A DNA stretch of 64,000 nt from Uranotaenia lowii (lineage: Eukaryota; Arthropoda; Insecta; Diptera; Culicidae), in the NCBI RefSeq assembly GCF_029784155.1, contig NC_073691.1:55424356-55488355 (forward strand), given 5' to 3'. This document shows positions 42,080 through 52,708 of this stretch, in pieces. A program made the position numbers and the translations under genes. Numbering within the stretch: position 1 is the first letter of the stretch; every line of letters begins with the position of its first letter. Below the pieces are notes generated by a model that worked only from the letters and a program-made list of their open reading frames with translations, was not told where the DNA came from and did no database searches.

Positions 42080-42341
42080 GATTTTTAATTTTCAGATCCC
42101 TCCTACCCCTTTTAAGAAATAGTAAAATTTCATACAAACGTTCCTCCCCCTTGTATGATCTTAAGTTTTAAAATTTTGCGATTTTTTTTTCTTCTGAAAA
42201 TGGAATAGTATACAAAAAAATATAACATACCGGTTGCCTTCAGTCTTTGAAAAAATGTATTGAACACAATTTTAGAAAACTGGAAATAAAATTTCATAAA
42301 TTAAACACATTTTTTTCCCAAGATCATGATATTGACAGATA

Positions 42342-43385
42342 GGGGAGATGAGGGCATAACGAGCACCCGAGGCATAATGAGAACTACGCTTTTCTACGAA
42401 AGTGCGTATTTTCTTAAATACATTTTCATGAGGATTTGTTTCGTACTTCCTATAGTATTAATTTTTCACAAAAAAAGGAATCTCCTTATCATCTTTACAG
42501 AGATATTTAAAAAAAACTAGCTTGGTTCTCAAGTTACGAAAATATTATAATTTTTGAGCACCACGAAATAAGCTCTTATGATCTTAAAATAACCTTGATC
42601 TATAATGTACGCACTGCAACAAGATGTACACATTGTTTCTCAATTTTTTCCATCAATAAATTTTTGATTTTTCACTTTTATCAATTTTAAAACACGTTTT
42701 TACTTAAATTTGTTGACTAGGGGCATATAGAGCACCATATTATCGAGGCATAATGAGCATTTTCTGCCGTAGAATCTAGCAGCGAATTAAAATTGATTTA
42801 TAGCGCCACACCTTGACTAGTTTTCATCCGACAATTTAGCCTATTGGTAAGGTGTCGGAGAGGTAATCAAAAGACTAGAGTTAGATTACTGTTCGAGGTG
42901 ATTTTTTTCCATTCACAATTCATGATCGATTTTTTTATTGTTACATTATACGGCTAGTAGCATCATCCGCCAAACAAAGCACTTAATGTATGAGCGTGCG
43001 TGAATTGTTTGTATTCTACAAACAGACCTAGATTATTTTGTTATTGCTTTGTTTGATGAATCTACGACTCACCTGACTTCATCGAATTGAATTCGCTGCT
43101 AGATTCCCCGGCAAAAACGCACATCTTGCTCTGATTAATGGTGCTCATACTGCCTCAGGGGGGGTTCTCATTATGCCTCCACAGTGGCTGGTTTTCAGCT
43201 TTTGGCAAATTTTTTTAAAATGCATTTTTTAACGTTTTCATCTAGTTTTTCACGTTTCAGCCCGTTAGGGAATACGCTTTTCAAGTGTCTGAACACGAAA
43301 CAATAATGTAACCTTCATATTATAGCTATTTTCTATTGTTAAATAACCGTTTTCCTTAAGGTGGCCATTATGCCCCCATCTCCCC
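42342..43385. mobile_element. TA-flanked element, GGGGAGATGAGGGCATAA ends, copy 1 (1044 bp)
   Basis: The left end GGGGAGATGAGGGCATAA mirrors the right end (reverse complement GGGGAGATGGGGGCATAA), and TA lies outside both (42340-42341, 43386-43387). GGCATAATGAG/CTCATTATGCC words recur internally at 42370, 42735 and 43160. It carries a tRNA-like module at 42826-42902 between inner inverted repeats around TCTAGCAGCGAATT. No transposase. The same family, with the module reversed, is at 60938-63276. Confidence 0.8.
42826..42902 (+). ncRNA. tRNA-like module inside the TA element (copy 1)
   Basis: A box-like TAGCCTATTGGTAAGG and degraded B box region GATTACTGTTCGAGG; aligns with the reverse strand of 61304-61380. 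Not a functional tRNA. Confidence 0.5.
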
Positions 43386-43441
43386 TACAATGTAAAAATA
43401 ACATCATTGACAAGCGACAAGAAAAAAATAAAAACTAAGCA

Positions 43442-44140
43442 AGCGGATCCGAGACCGACCGAACCCACTTGTCCAGTAATAACAAGGTCACGATCGACGG
43501 CGACGAGCTGGAGATAGTCGAAGACTTTGTCTATCTCGGCTCACTGGTGACCGCAGACAATGACAACAGCCGTGAGATCCGGAGGCGAATTATCAGCGGA
43601 AGTCGTGCCTACTATGGACTCCACAAGCAACTGCGGTCGAGAAGACTTAGCCCTCGCACGAAGTGTAACCTATATATGACGCTCATTAGACCGGTTGTTC
43701 TCTAATGGGCACGAGACATGGATATTGCTCGAGGAGGACCTGCGTACACTCGGAGTATTCGAGCGACGAGTGTTAAGAACCATCTTTGGCGGCGAACAGG
43801 AGAACGGAGTGTGGAGGCGAAGGATGAATCACGAGCTCGCGCGACTCTACGGCGAACCCAGTATCCAGAAGGTGGTGAAAGCTGGCCGGATACGCTGGGC
43901 GGGACATGTTGCGAGAATGCCGGACAACTGTCCTGCAAAACAGGTGTTCGCTACGAATCCGGTAGGAACAAGACGAGCAGGGGCGCAACGAGCGAGGTGG
44001 TTAGACCAAGTGGAGCGTGATCCGGCGAACGTGGGATGCCCGAGAAATTGGAGAACGGTTGCCATGGACCGAGTGAATTTTAGGAATTATGTTCGTCAAG
44101 TTATGTCGTGACTCGTGAGACGGAATACTATGAAAATAAA
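43442..44140 (+). mobile_element. 5'-truncated copy of the RTE-like LINE
   Basis: Matches 11157-11840, the last quarter of the element at 8489-11842, beginning inside RT after the FADD motif. I count roughly 14 substitutions over about 660 bases plus one inserted base at about 43704 that breaks the frame. The 3' end differs slightly (extra GACTCGTGA after the ORF). The flanks share AAAATAAAAA, too simple to accept as a duplication. Confidence 0.85.
43469..44111 (+). pseudogene. C-terminal part of RTE-like polyprotein, one frameshift
   Basis: Encodes DGDELEIVEDFVYLGSLV onward to the terminal RNYVRQVMS. A one-base insertion (CTCTAATGGGC against CTCTACGGGC in the full copy) splits it into frames 43469-43705 and 43702-44111. 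No RT catalytic residues are present, so it could not act on its own. Confidence 0.85.
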
Positions 44141-44289
44141 AAATAAATATTTGTGAAATCATTTCTTACGTTAGATTTTTGGAAACCACCCCTCCCCCGC
44201 CTTCCAATCTTGTTAAATATCATATGCGAACTTGTATCACAGGAATAGTTTTTTTATAACGAATACCGATTTGAAGGCCTTCCAAAACC

Positions 44290-44535
44290 GGTATTTTTGA
44301 TCCGTCAAAATAAAGACTGATCAATGATACCACCAAGCATCAATTTCTAAACAAAGACGAAATCGATTCTTTATTCAAATTTAAAGTGATCTAATAAATT
44401 TCTGCAACCATGTTTTACGTTCATAGAAGTCCAGTACTGGTTTAAAAAATATGAAACATGCCACATTTCGCTTAACAGAAAAAATCGAAAAATATTAAAA
44501 AAAAGTGATCAATCTTATCGCGTTTTACGGTACAT
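44290..44535 (-). mobile_element. Truncated copy of the CCGTAA TA-element family
   Basis: The reverse strand from 44535 leftward (CCGTAAAACGCGATAAGATTG, then the AACCATGTTTTACGTTCATA region) matches the left part of 51671-52612. The other end is missing; at about 44290 it meets unrelated sequence. Confidence 0.65.
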
Positions 44536-44939
44536 TATGAATTACGATCCCTTCAATGAAGATTTTTTTTCTTTCAGTTTGGTTAAGAAAACTCCTGCAG
44601 TATCACAAGTTTTTTATTTTGATTAAATTGAGCTTGAAATTTTGTCAGGTGAGAGTTTCTTTTGAACCAGTCGATTATATAGAATTGACAAGCCTTGCAA
44701 CAAATGACAGAAGATTTGATCTAGTTTTTTTTTTATTGAAACTATCATCTTATGAGTTTTTTTTAATCTGCTGTGCAAATGTGTAGGTTTCAATTTCATT
44801 AGGCTTTCACTTACGTAATATAAAGCCCAACCACGATATTCACGTGGAGCCGGGATCGCCGATGTGCAGACAATTTAAACTGATATAAAAGCTATAGAGT
44901 AACCCCACTAAGCCTTAAATTTCACACGTATGGAGAGTA

Positions 44940-46759
44940 GGGAGTCCCAAAATTGCATAACTTCTGGGAATCTGGGGGCTCACCCTCCAAATGGTAGATT
45001 AGGATGTGCAGGCAGAACAAACTTTTATATGAAGCCGACTGAAAAAAATTATGTTTGGAGGTTCCGCAAGCGCGATCTTTGAAAAAAGTCCACTTTCAAA
45101 AGATGTGATTTTAAATAAATTCTGGGTCCAAAAATTTTCATGAAATTTATATATTTTATATTTTTTTAATTTTGTTCGAGTTAAATACTATACGTAAAAA
45201 ATGAAAAATGAACCAAATTTGTATCAAAATGTAAAACAAACAAGCTATTTCCAAGAAAAAAAATTTTTTTGATCCTAAAATTTTGAATTGAACTGACCAA
45301 AATGTGTACCAAGCGTAAAATATTTTTGATACCAATGCCATCAAAAGATGCGGATTTTGTGCACTTAAACTTTGCTGAATAAAACATGTTGTTTGTATCA
45401 TCGTGTGAAGAGCTATTCACGGTTTAATGCTTAATAAAAATCACAATTTAGGATATTTTTTAATTTAATTTATCAAATTGTCATAATAAATACCTACTTC
45501 AAAATCAAAATACTTGCAAAAAAAGACTTGGATGGTTTAAGGAAGTCATCAGAAGGCCATATGCCAAATTTGAGCGGAATCGGACAACAGGAAGGGGTTG
45601 CACTGAATCTCAAGTGTGAAAGGGATTCTGAGACATAGTGTTCTAAAGAAGCATAAAATACTGGGTTTTCATCATACATTTTGTCTTTATCAATCGACTG
45701 CTTGATTATGTTGATTTTATTAAAATTTAAATTTAGACTAACATTTCATCTGAAGACTGCAAATCGATTGGACTTAAAACAAAAAAGTTATGGCTGTTCA
45801 AAGATTGTATTTTGGTTACAAATTGTCCTGTAAAACGCAATGAGTAAAATGTACTCATTGTGTGTTAAACGACAATTTGCCACAAAAATACAATCTTGGA
45901 ACAGTCATAACTTTTTTGTTTTAAGTCCAATCGAGTTGCAGTCTTCGGCAAAATGTTAGTCTTAATTGAAATTTTAATAAAATCAACATAATCAAGATAT
46001 CGATTGGTAAAGACAAAAATGTATGATGAAAAACCAGTTTTTTATGCTTCTTTAGAACACTATGTCTCAGAATCCCTTTCACACTTGAGATTCAGTGCAA
46101 CCCCTTCCTGTTGTCCGATTCCGCTCAAATTTGGCATATGGCCTTCTGATGACTTCTTTAAACCATCCAAGTCTTTTTTTGCAAGTATTTTGATTTTGAA
46201 GTAGGTATTTATTATGAAAATTTGATAAATTAAATTAAAAAATATCCTAAATTGTGATTTTTATTAAGCATTAAACCGTGAATAGCTCTTCACACGATGA
46301 TAAAAACAACATGTTTTATTCCGCAAAGTTTAAGTGCACAAAATCCGCATCTTTTGATGGCATTGGTATCAAAAATATTTTACGCTTGGTACACATTTTG
46401 GTCAGTTGAATGCAAAATTTTAGGACCAAAAAAATTTTTGTTCTTGGAAAAAGCTTACTTGTTTTACATTTTGATACAAATTTGGTTCATTTTTCATTTT
46501 TTGCGTGTAGTATTTAACTCAAACAAAATTTAAAAAAATATAAAAGATATAAGTTTTATGAAAATTTTTGGACCCAGAATTTATTTAAAATCAAATCTTT
46601 TGAAAGTGGACTTTTTTCAAAGATCGCGCTTGCGGAACCTCTAAACATGATTTTTTTCAGTCAGCGCCATACAAAAGTTTGTTCTGCCTGCACATCCTAA
46701 TCTACCATTTGGAGGGTGAGCCCCCAGATTCCCAGAAATTATGCAATTTTGGGACACCC
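44940..46759. mobile_element. Near-complete palindromic element (1820 bp), TA-flanked
   Basis: The two halves are inverted copies over almost their whole length, roughly 890 bases per arm around a centre at about 45845. Termini read GGGAGTCCCAAAATTGC and, from the right, GGGTGTCCCAAAATTGC, with TA outside both (44938-44939, 46760-46761), as in Tc1/mariner-type elements. Differences between arms are scattered substitutions and small indels. Frames in one arm (45494-45679 minus) reappear in the other (46004-46204 plus) because of symmetry, not as evidence of genes. RNA read through it would fold into a hairpin of about 0.9 kb. Confidence 0.85.
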
Positions 46760-46859
46760 TAATGTACATTGACAAACCCTATCCTTTTGTTCTAGTATTG
46801 CATATCATTTTATTTTTTTTTTCTACTGAATCGAGGTTTCTGGCAAATTCAGTTTTCAA

Positions 46860-46990
46860 ACTTGCCAAAAACGTCATTTCTTTAGATTGACAATATATCG
46901 AGATGATGAAGCACACTTTTACATGGATTTTGGATAAAAAATGGTGGCTCGGAAAACGTGGAAACTCGGATGAGCGGGGCTCTACTGTAC
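46860..46990. mobile_element. Pogo/Tigger-like terminus fragment
   Basis: Ends GATGAGCGGGGCTCTACTGTA. Its reverse complement, CAGTAGAGCCCCGCTCATC with TA outside, has the form of Tigger/pogo ends. No opposite terminus or transposase was found nearby. Confidence 0.45.
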
Positions 46991-48020
46991 ATATTTCATG
47001 CTATCTGAGGTGGCACCGAGATATTTCAATTTGATCAAATACTGTGTCTTAGAGGTTATGTGACTTGCATGACAATTAGAAATTTTCTTTTAAAATAATC
47101 TCTATTTTTTGCATTTAGATGGCTGATTGCATACTTTAAGGCGTTTTTCGCGCTTACTGTTAATATCGACTAAAATTTGCAAGCTGCATTCCTTTCGTAG
47201 TGTTTTCATATGATGTGAAACAACTTCATAAAATAGAAGAAATCAGAAATTGGTTTTTCTGATCGAATGTCTTTCAATAAAAAAAACGAGTACTTTTAGT
47301 AAAATTTCACAAAAAGAAGAATACGCCCATTTCTCGATCGAAAAAGAGTACATGTACTCTTAAAAGAGTGTGTATGGTATCCCTAGTCCATGGCCCGCTT
47401 TAGGCAGTAAATATTTAATTAAACATTTATGATTTTGAAATTTCCATACAAAGCTTTCAGCGGTCTGTTGTACATATGTTCATCTGTGTCCATTTGTCCT
47501 TTCTTTCATCGCTGAGCATTTCATTGGCGGGGACAGATATTGCAACAAAATTTGATCTCGTAGAATACCTAAACTATATTTACACTTTTCTAAGTGTTCT
47601 GTCAGAGACATCCTTTTGGGTGTCGTACGTGAACCACTGATAAACTGATGTAACTCCCTAAGCAAACGAAAAAAAATTTATCGCCCAAAGCTCTGCATGA
47701 CATCTAGCTCATCATTTCCGAACCATAGGCTCCTGTGTGAGCATTTCCTATTCCACTAGCGCCATAGTGATCAACGGTATAATCACTAACTATTGAGATG
47801 ATGGTTGATGAAAAGGGAGCCCATTGTTATATCAGGTTATCAGTGCGCGAATCACAAATGAGAAAGTTTTCCAAAAAGATTAGTTGCAACCTTCTATTGG
47901 CCATTTTATCATCATCATCATCATCTGTAGTTTTCATTCCGAATTCTTAACACAGCCTTTTTGGCGTACTCATAGATATTTTTTTAACGAGAATTGGATT
48001 TTTCTATTTTTTTTTGTTTA
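46991..48020. other. Non-coding, nothing recognised
   Basis: AT-rich with an (ATC)n run at about 47910-47930. No frame or repeat of note. Confidence 0.4.
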
Positions 48021-48028
48021 AGTAGGAC

Positions 48029-49012
48029 TACAGAGAATAGACGTACAAGCTAGCCAACGAAACTTGTGGAACATTTCCAACGAACCAAATTTTGATTTTT
48101 GACTGGGCCTCCAGATGTCTCCAAACTACCAAAGAGAACTGTCAAATGCAAACTGAAAAAAAATAAAATTTTGGTTAGTTTTGAAAAGTTCGTATGAATT
48201 GTTTGGCATGTTACAGGAAATATCTGCTGAAGTATCGTAACACTTTCGTTCGGTTGCATAATAGAAGAATATCTTAAAAGTTAATCGCTATTTCCTTCAA
48301 GCTAGAAATGCTAAATTTCGAACAATTGGATGCAAAAGTGATACTTAAAAGTGATCCGCTTTGTGAAGTCTATAATCAGTTATGATGGTAAGACTGATAG
48401 TCAAGAATGTTTCTAATTGATTGGATAAAGCCGTTTCGTCTTCAAACGATAACAGTTCAAGAAGTGCAAAAACTTTTTGTAAAACTGTTAGTTATTTCGA
48501 CTGCCTCAGTGGTGCAAAAATAAAGGAATGAATGAATGTTTATCACCGGTTCTTTTCATACGGTTTTTACTTGTGGAGTTTATTCGTTGAATGAAACATT
48601 TTTTTTATTCTTAAATATACGTAACGTTTCGGGTTACTCTGGGGAACATCTGATGATGAATGAAGAAAAGTAACCCGTTACGTTTGTTTAAAAAAAAGTT
48701 GTTTGACTTACCGAAAAAAAAAACCGTATGAAATTCTGTCCAGTCAAAAGTAACTCTTATTGCATTTATCTAGCAATAAATTTAACCCGTCTATTTTAGA
48801 GCGGCATTAGTTTAATTATATTAATGAGTTCATAAACGTTCACACCTTTTCGAAAACTGGGCACTTGAAAACTTGATTTGTAACTTTTGAACGGCGTAAT
48901 AGATGGAACTGTTTGAAGTAAATTTTCAACGTATTTTTTGGATGTCAGCATTTGAAATTTTACACACATCATTGAAGATTTTTTTTTTGAGTTTGTACGT
49001 CTGTTCTCTGTG
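48029..49012. mobile_element. Non-autonomous TIR element, ACAGAGAAYAGACGTACAA ends (984 bp)
   Basis: Left TACAGAGAATAGACGTACAA mirrors right CACAGAGAACAGACGTACAA. The 7-bp GTAGGAC occurs immediately outside both (48022-48028, 49013-49019). Seven or eight base duplications fit hAT-like elements. The interior has no transposase. It includes GGTTACTCTGGGGAACATC/AAGTAACCCGTTACG at about 48630-48680. The TIR and one interior block relate it to 1391-2300. Confidence 0.7.
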
Positions 49013-49773
49013 GTAGGACAACATTGACATTCTTCCTATGGGAAATTGTAGTAGGATTGTTTAATCTTCAGGAAAATATCAATCTCCAAGATCCATTCAG
49101 ATGGACGGTCATAAAATCGATCTAACTAAAAAATCGGAGCTCGAGGATCGACCTCTGATAGATTTGATCATTCCAGATTGAACAAAAGAAAGCTACTTTA
49201 AAAAAAAATCAGTGAAGAACTCGAAAAATGCAAAAAAGAGCTCATTACATCTAAATCTGCAAACAAAGCGGTATCGATTTTTCTAAAGGGTGTATACTCC
49301 AAATGTAAAGAAATTGAGGCTGGATGAGAAATTACTTTTGAGAACTTACATTTTCGATGTACTTAATTGTAATATGAATTATTTGTGTTCGGTATACAGT
49401 GGGGAAAATTCGTTTAAACGCATGCTATTTTTGTTAGATTATGCTTCATGAGGCGATCTAAAACATGTCAACAAAACTGTTTACTATTAGTCATTGGGTG
49501 TGCAACTTAAAACTGTAATGACTCAATTTGAAAATTATTGTGTATTTTGTGTGTATTTATGTGTGTATTTTGAATACGATACAAAATTCGATTTTGGGAT
49601 GGAAAATTCGTTTAAACGCACACCATGAAAAGTAAGCATTTCGCTTACCTGCGATATCAAAACTTTTGCGTTCTGGTCTTGGTCTTGGTCTTTTTGTCTT
49701 GTAGTAGTGTAAGTGCGCTTTGTTCTGCTTTCTGCTTAGTCGATTCAGGCATTTTGACGGTGTGATTTTTAAA

Positions 49774-50768
49774 ATGGCGAAAGGTAGATACTTGAGTGAA
49801 TCGGAGCAAAAAGTTGCTCTTGAACTAAAGAAACCCGGTATGAGCAATCGTGAAATAGTAAGGAGAATAAACAGATCCGAAACAGTGATTCGAAATTTGC
49901 TGAAGAAAGGTGAAAAATACGGTGTAAAGAAGAAAACCAAGGGAAATACCAAAATCAGCAATCGTGAACGAAACCGAATTCTGGAGCTGGCTCGAGCTGG
50001 AAGGTACAATGAAACCGAAATTAAGAAGGAACTTGGACTCCCAATTACCAACAAGCGAATTACGCAGATACTGCGAGGTTCTGGACACTTGAAGTACACC
50101 AAAAAGGCCAAGAAACCGAATTTGACTCAAGCTCATATTCAGGCGAGATTGGATTTCGCCAAAAAGTACATGACTTGGAGAAATGAATGGAATAATGTGG
50201 TGTTTTCGGATGAAAAGAAATTCAATCTAGACGGGCCTGATTGTTGTTCATACTACTGGCATGATTTGAGAAAGAAACCGAGGTTAAGCTTACTCGAAAT
50301 TTTGGAGGCGGGACGCTTATGGTTTGGGGTGCTTTTTCACGTCACGGAAAAACCCCTATTGCTACCATTTCTACCAGGATGAATACAGAAAGGTACGTGG
50401 AACTGCTGGAAGACGTTCTGGTTCCATTTGCTGAGGATATTATGCCAGAAGACTTCATTTTTCAACAGGATAACGCAGCCATCCATGTCAGCAAGACAAA
50501 AATGCGATGGTTTTTGGAGCGAGACATTACGGTTTTGGATTGGTCTGCTCGCAGTCCAGACCTAAACCCGATAGAAAACCTTTGGGGCATCCTAGCTCGG
50601 CTTGTGTACAAAGGTGGAAAGCAGTACGGATCTGTTAAGGAATTAGAGGCTGCTGTGAGAGAATGCTGGCTATCAATTCCTGAAAAAACGCTTGAAAATC
50701 TCGTCAATTCAATGCAGAACAGAATTTTTGAAACTATTCGCCAGAACGGAAGGCAAACTAAATATTAA
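49774..50768 (+). pseudogene. Tc1-family DD34E transposase with one frameshift
   Basis: The start MAKGRYLSESEQ leads into an N-terminal helix-turn-helix (LKKPGMSNREIVRRINRSE, about residues 16-40) and a second DNA-binding half (AGRYNETEIKKELGLP, about 90-105). The catalytic core has FSDEKKFNLDG (first Asp, about 49774+432), FQQDNAAIHVS (second Asp) and NPIENLWG (Glu); 34 residues lie between the last two, hence DD34E. A one-base deletion at about 50270-50300 shifts the frame before TLMVWGAFSRHGK. All three catalytic residues survive, and the copy has few other lesions. The typical family length of about 330-340 residues is retained. Confidence 0.85.
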
Positions 50769-51007
50769 TCACTTTTCACTGTTAAAATGTTTGAGTAATT
50801 TTTGATTAAATAAATAAAAACTTAAGTGCGTTTAAACGAATTTTCCTCATAAAAATCTATTTATATTTTTAAACTGCGACCCAAAGATGGGTCTTGACTC
50901 AAACATTCAGTCAGCGAAACTTTTGTTTTTTGTAGAGAAATGAATCCAACTTAGATGAAATTTCAGGGACTAGATAAGAGAAAATCGATGTTGAAAAACA
51001 TGCGAAA

Positions 51008-51108
51008 AAAAAAATTCGCCTTGTCTCCCGGTAGGACTTGAACCCACATCTTGCGCCTCTCTGGGGCCCATGTATTAACATTCTACTACAGGAGACCAAC
51101 CTGGCGTA
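51008..51108 (-). ncRNA. tRNA-like module, foldback left arm
   Basis: On the minus strand GGTCTCCTGTAGTAGAATG resembles an A box, TGGGTTCAAGTCCTACC is a good B box and T-arm, and GTCTCC / GGAGAC form a 6-bp acceptor-like stem. It is followed by a T-run on that strand. The arm between A and B boxes is not a normal anticodon arm, so it is tRNA-derived, not a working tRNA. Confidence 0.6.
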
Positions 51109-51411
51109 TGAATATTATACTGGTTGAGTGTCGATGTCTATCGGAATGAAGGGAATAGTTCTCCCACCGAAATTGGCTGGATATCCAAATACGGCAAACG
51201 CATCATTTCTCATCATAACTGACAACCCGTGCAGGATATGAGAAGGCAATGCAAATCTTGCCGTGCTTAAAAATGTCCAAACTTGATTCCAACTACCGTA
51301 AGATGAAATGATGGGAATAGAAATAGACCAAGAAAAATGATTATGATCACATGGGAGAACTATTCCCTTCGTTCCGATAGACATCGACACTCAACCAGTA
51401 TAATATTCATA

Positions 51412-51512
51412 CGCCAGGTTGGTCTCCTGTAGTAGAATTTTAATACATGGGCCCCGGAGAGGCGCACGATGTGGGTTCAAGTCCTACCGGGAGACAAGGC
51501 GAATTTTTTTTC
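51412..51512 (+). ncRNA. tRNA-like module, foldback right arm
   Basis: Inverted copy of 51008-51108 with few differences (TTTTAATACATG for GTTAATACATG, CCCCGGAG for CCCCAGAG). A box, B box, acceptor-like stem and downstream T-run (51508-51515) are kept. Confidence 0.6.
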
Positions 51513-51670
51513 CGCATGTTTTTCAACATCGATTTTCTCTTATCTAGTCCCTGAAATTTCATCTAAGTTGGATTCATTTCTCTACAAAAAAAATCTATTT
51601 TTGTCTCTATTTTTGTCACATAAGAACTTAAATTTGAAAACAATACAGTTATCGACTATTCTTTAGAGTA

Positions 51671-52612
51671 CCGTAATCCGGGGTAAGATTGATCACTTTT
51701 TTCAATATTTTTCGATTATTTTTTCTGTTAAGGGGAATGGGGCATGTTTAATATTTTTAAAACCAGTACTGGACTCCTATGAATGTAAAACATGGTTGCA
51801 GAAATTTATTAGACTACTTTAAATTTGATTTAAAAATCGATTTAGTCTCTGTTCAGAATTTGATGCTTTGGGGTGACATTGATCAGTATCTATTTTGACG
51901 CTTTTTATCGAGTTATCTTGATCATAGAGGATACAAAACACCATCATAATATTTACAAATGCTTGTTCATCAATTTGATCTAGTTTTAAATGTTTTCTTT
52001 TAAAATAATTTATAATAAATAAAAGAACAAAGATGCTGCATACATTTAGGGGTAAAAGTTATAACAATTGCTAAATAGTTTAAGCTTCAAAATACAAATG
52101 AAATTTTACCTTCACACGTTCTCCTAGGCCCACCCACTATTATCATTTTCATTTTTTCTTCAAAGTTAACCATTTGATAGAGTTTCTATCCATTTTTCCA
52201 ATACGGGCTAACTCTTGGCAAACGTCCTTTATTTTTAAATATAAGAAAATTATCATCAAATGACTATAAAAATAGCACTATAACTATACATATACAAAGA
52301 AAAAAAGTTGTTCTTTCACATTCAACAACCCGTTTGCTTCTAAATGTTTTTTCTCATCACCAGGAGAGCTGTTTGTTTGAGAGCCTTGCAAAAAATAGAT
52401 ATTTTAAGATTTTGAAATAACATTTTTACTAACAGAAAACAAATTTCAAATACAAACAAAATTTTGCCTACTTGATACTAAATTCATAGGCTTTCAAACG
52501 TAGAAAAAAGTTTTCAAAAATTCAAAATACAGACTTAGTTATTGATGATTATTTGGAGCAATTTCATGTTGATCAAAGCTACCCCGGTGATCAATGTTAC
52601 CCCGTTTTACGG
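51671..52612. mobile_element. TA-flanked element, CCGTAA...GGGGTAA ends (942 bp)
   Basis: Left CCGTAATCCGGGGTAAGATT mirrors right CCGTAAAACGGGGTAACATT, each continuing GATCA. TA is outside both (51669-51670, 52613-52614). GATCAATGTTACC/GGGGTGACATTGATCA words recur inside. No transposase. Other copies: 44290-44535 (reverse, truncated) and 54338-54760 (left part). Confidence 0.8.
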
Positions 52613-52708
52613 TACTCAACATTTGGTACTGATTTGGTTCAATTATTGTAGGCTGGTTAACCCGAATGTTTAAATATAGCTGTGCGTTTAAACGAATTTT
52701 CCTCACTG

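Larger units (their letters stand above)
50921..51599. mobile_element. Foldback element with a tRNA-like module in each arm
   Basis: Arms of about 245 bases (50925-51168 and 51353-51594) are inverted copies, from TAGAGAAATGAATCCAAC on the outside to GGGAATAGTTCTCCCA on the inside, with a spacer of about 185 bases. Each arm contains one tRNA-like sequence. It sits within the right IR/DR of the Tc1 element, so it inserted after that element or was carried with it. Confidence 0.75.
49397..52708 (+). mobile_element. Tc1-like transposon with IR/DR ends, interrupted by two elements
   Basis: Outer ends read CAGTGGGGAAAATTCG and, from the right, CAGTGAGGAAAATTCG. The binding-site word GGAAAATTCGTTTAAACG appears twice per side: 49403 and 49601 on the left, 50828-50846 and 52684-52702 (reversed) on the right. 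That is the IR/DR arrangement of Tc3- and Sleeping Beauty-like elements. Left spacing is about 200 bases. The right spacing becomes similar (about 230) once the foldback at 50921-51599 and the TA element at 51671-52612 are removed. TA precedes the left end; the right has CA, probably a mutated TA. Confidence 0.8.

Noticed and set aside
43425..44145. AAAATAAAAA as target duplication of the truncated LINE
   Set aside because: Too simple a sequence in AT-rich DNA, and the left copy is several bases away from the element boundary.
45156..46533. Pairs of similar small proteins on opposite strands at 45156-45679 and 46004-46533
   Set aside because: They are mirror images produced by the large palindrome, not independent conserved genes.
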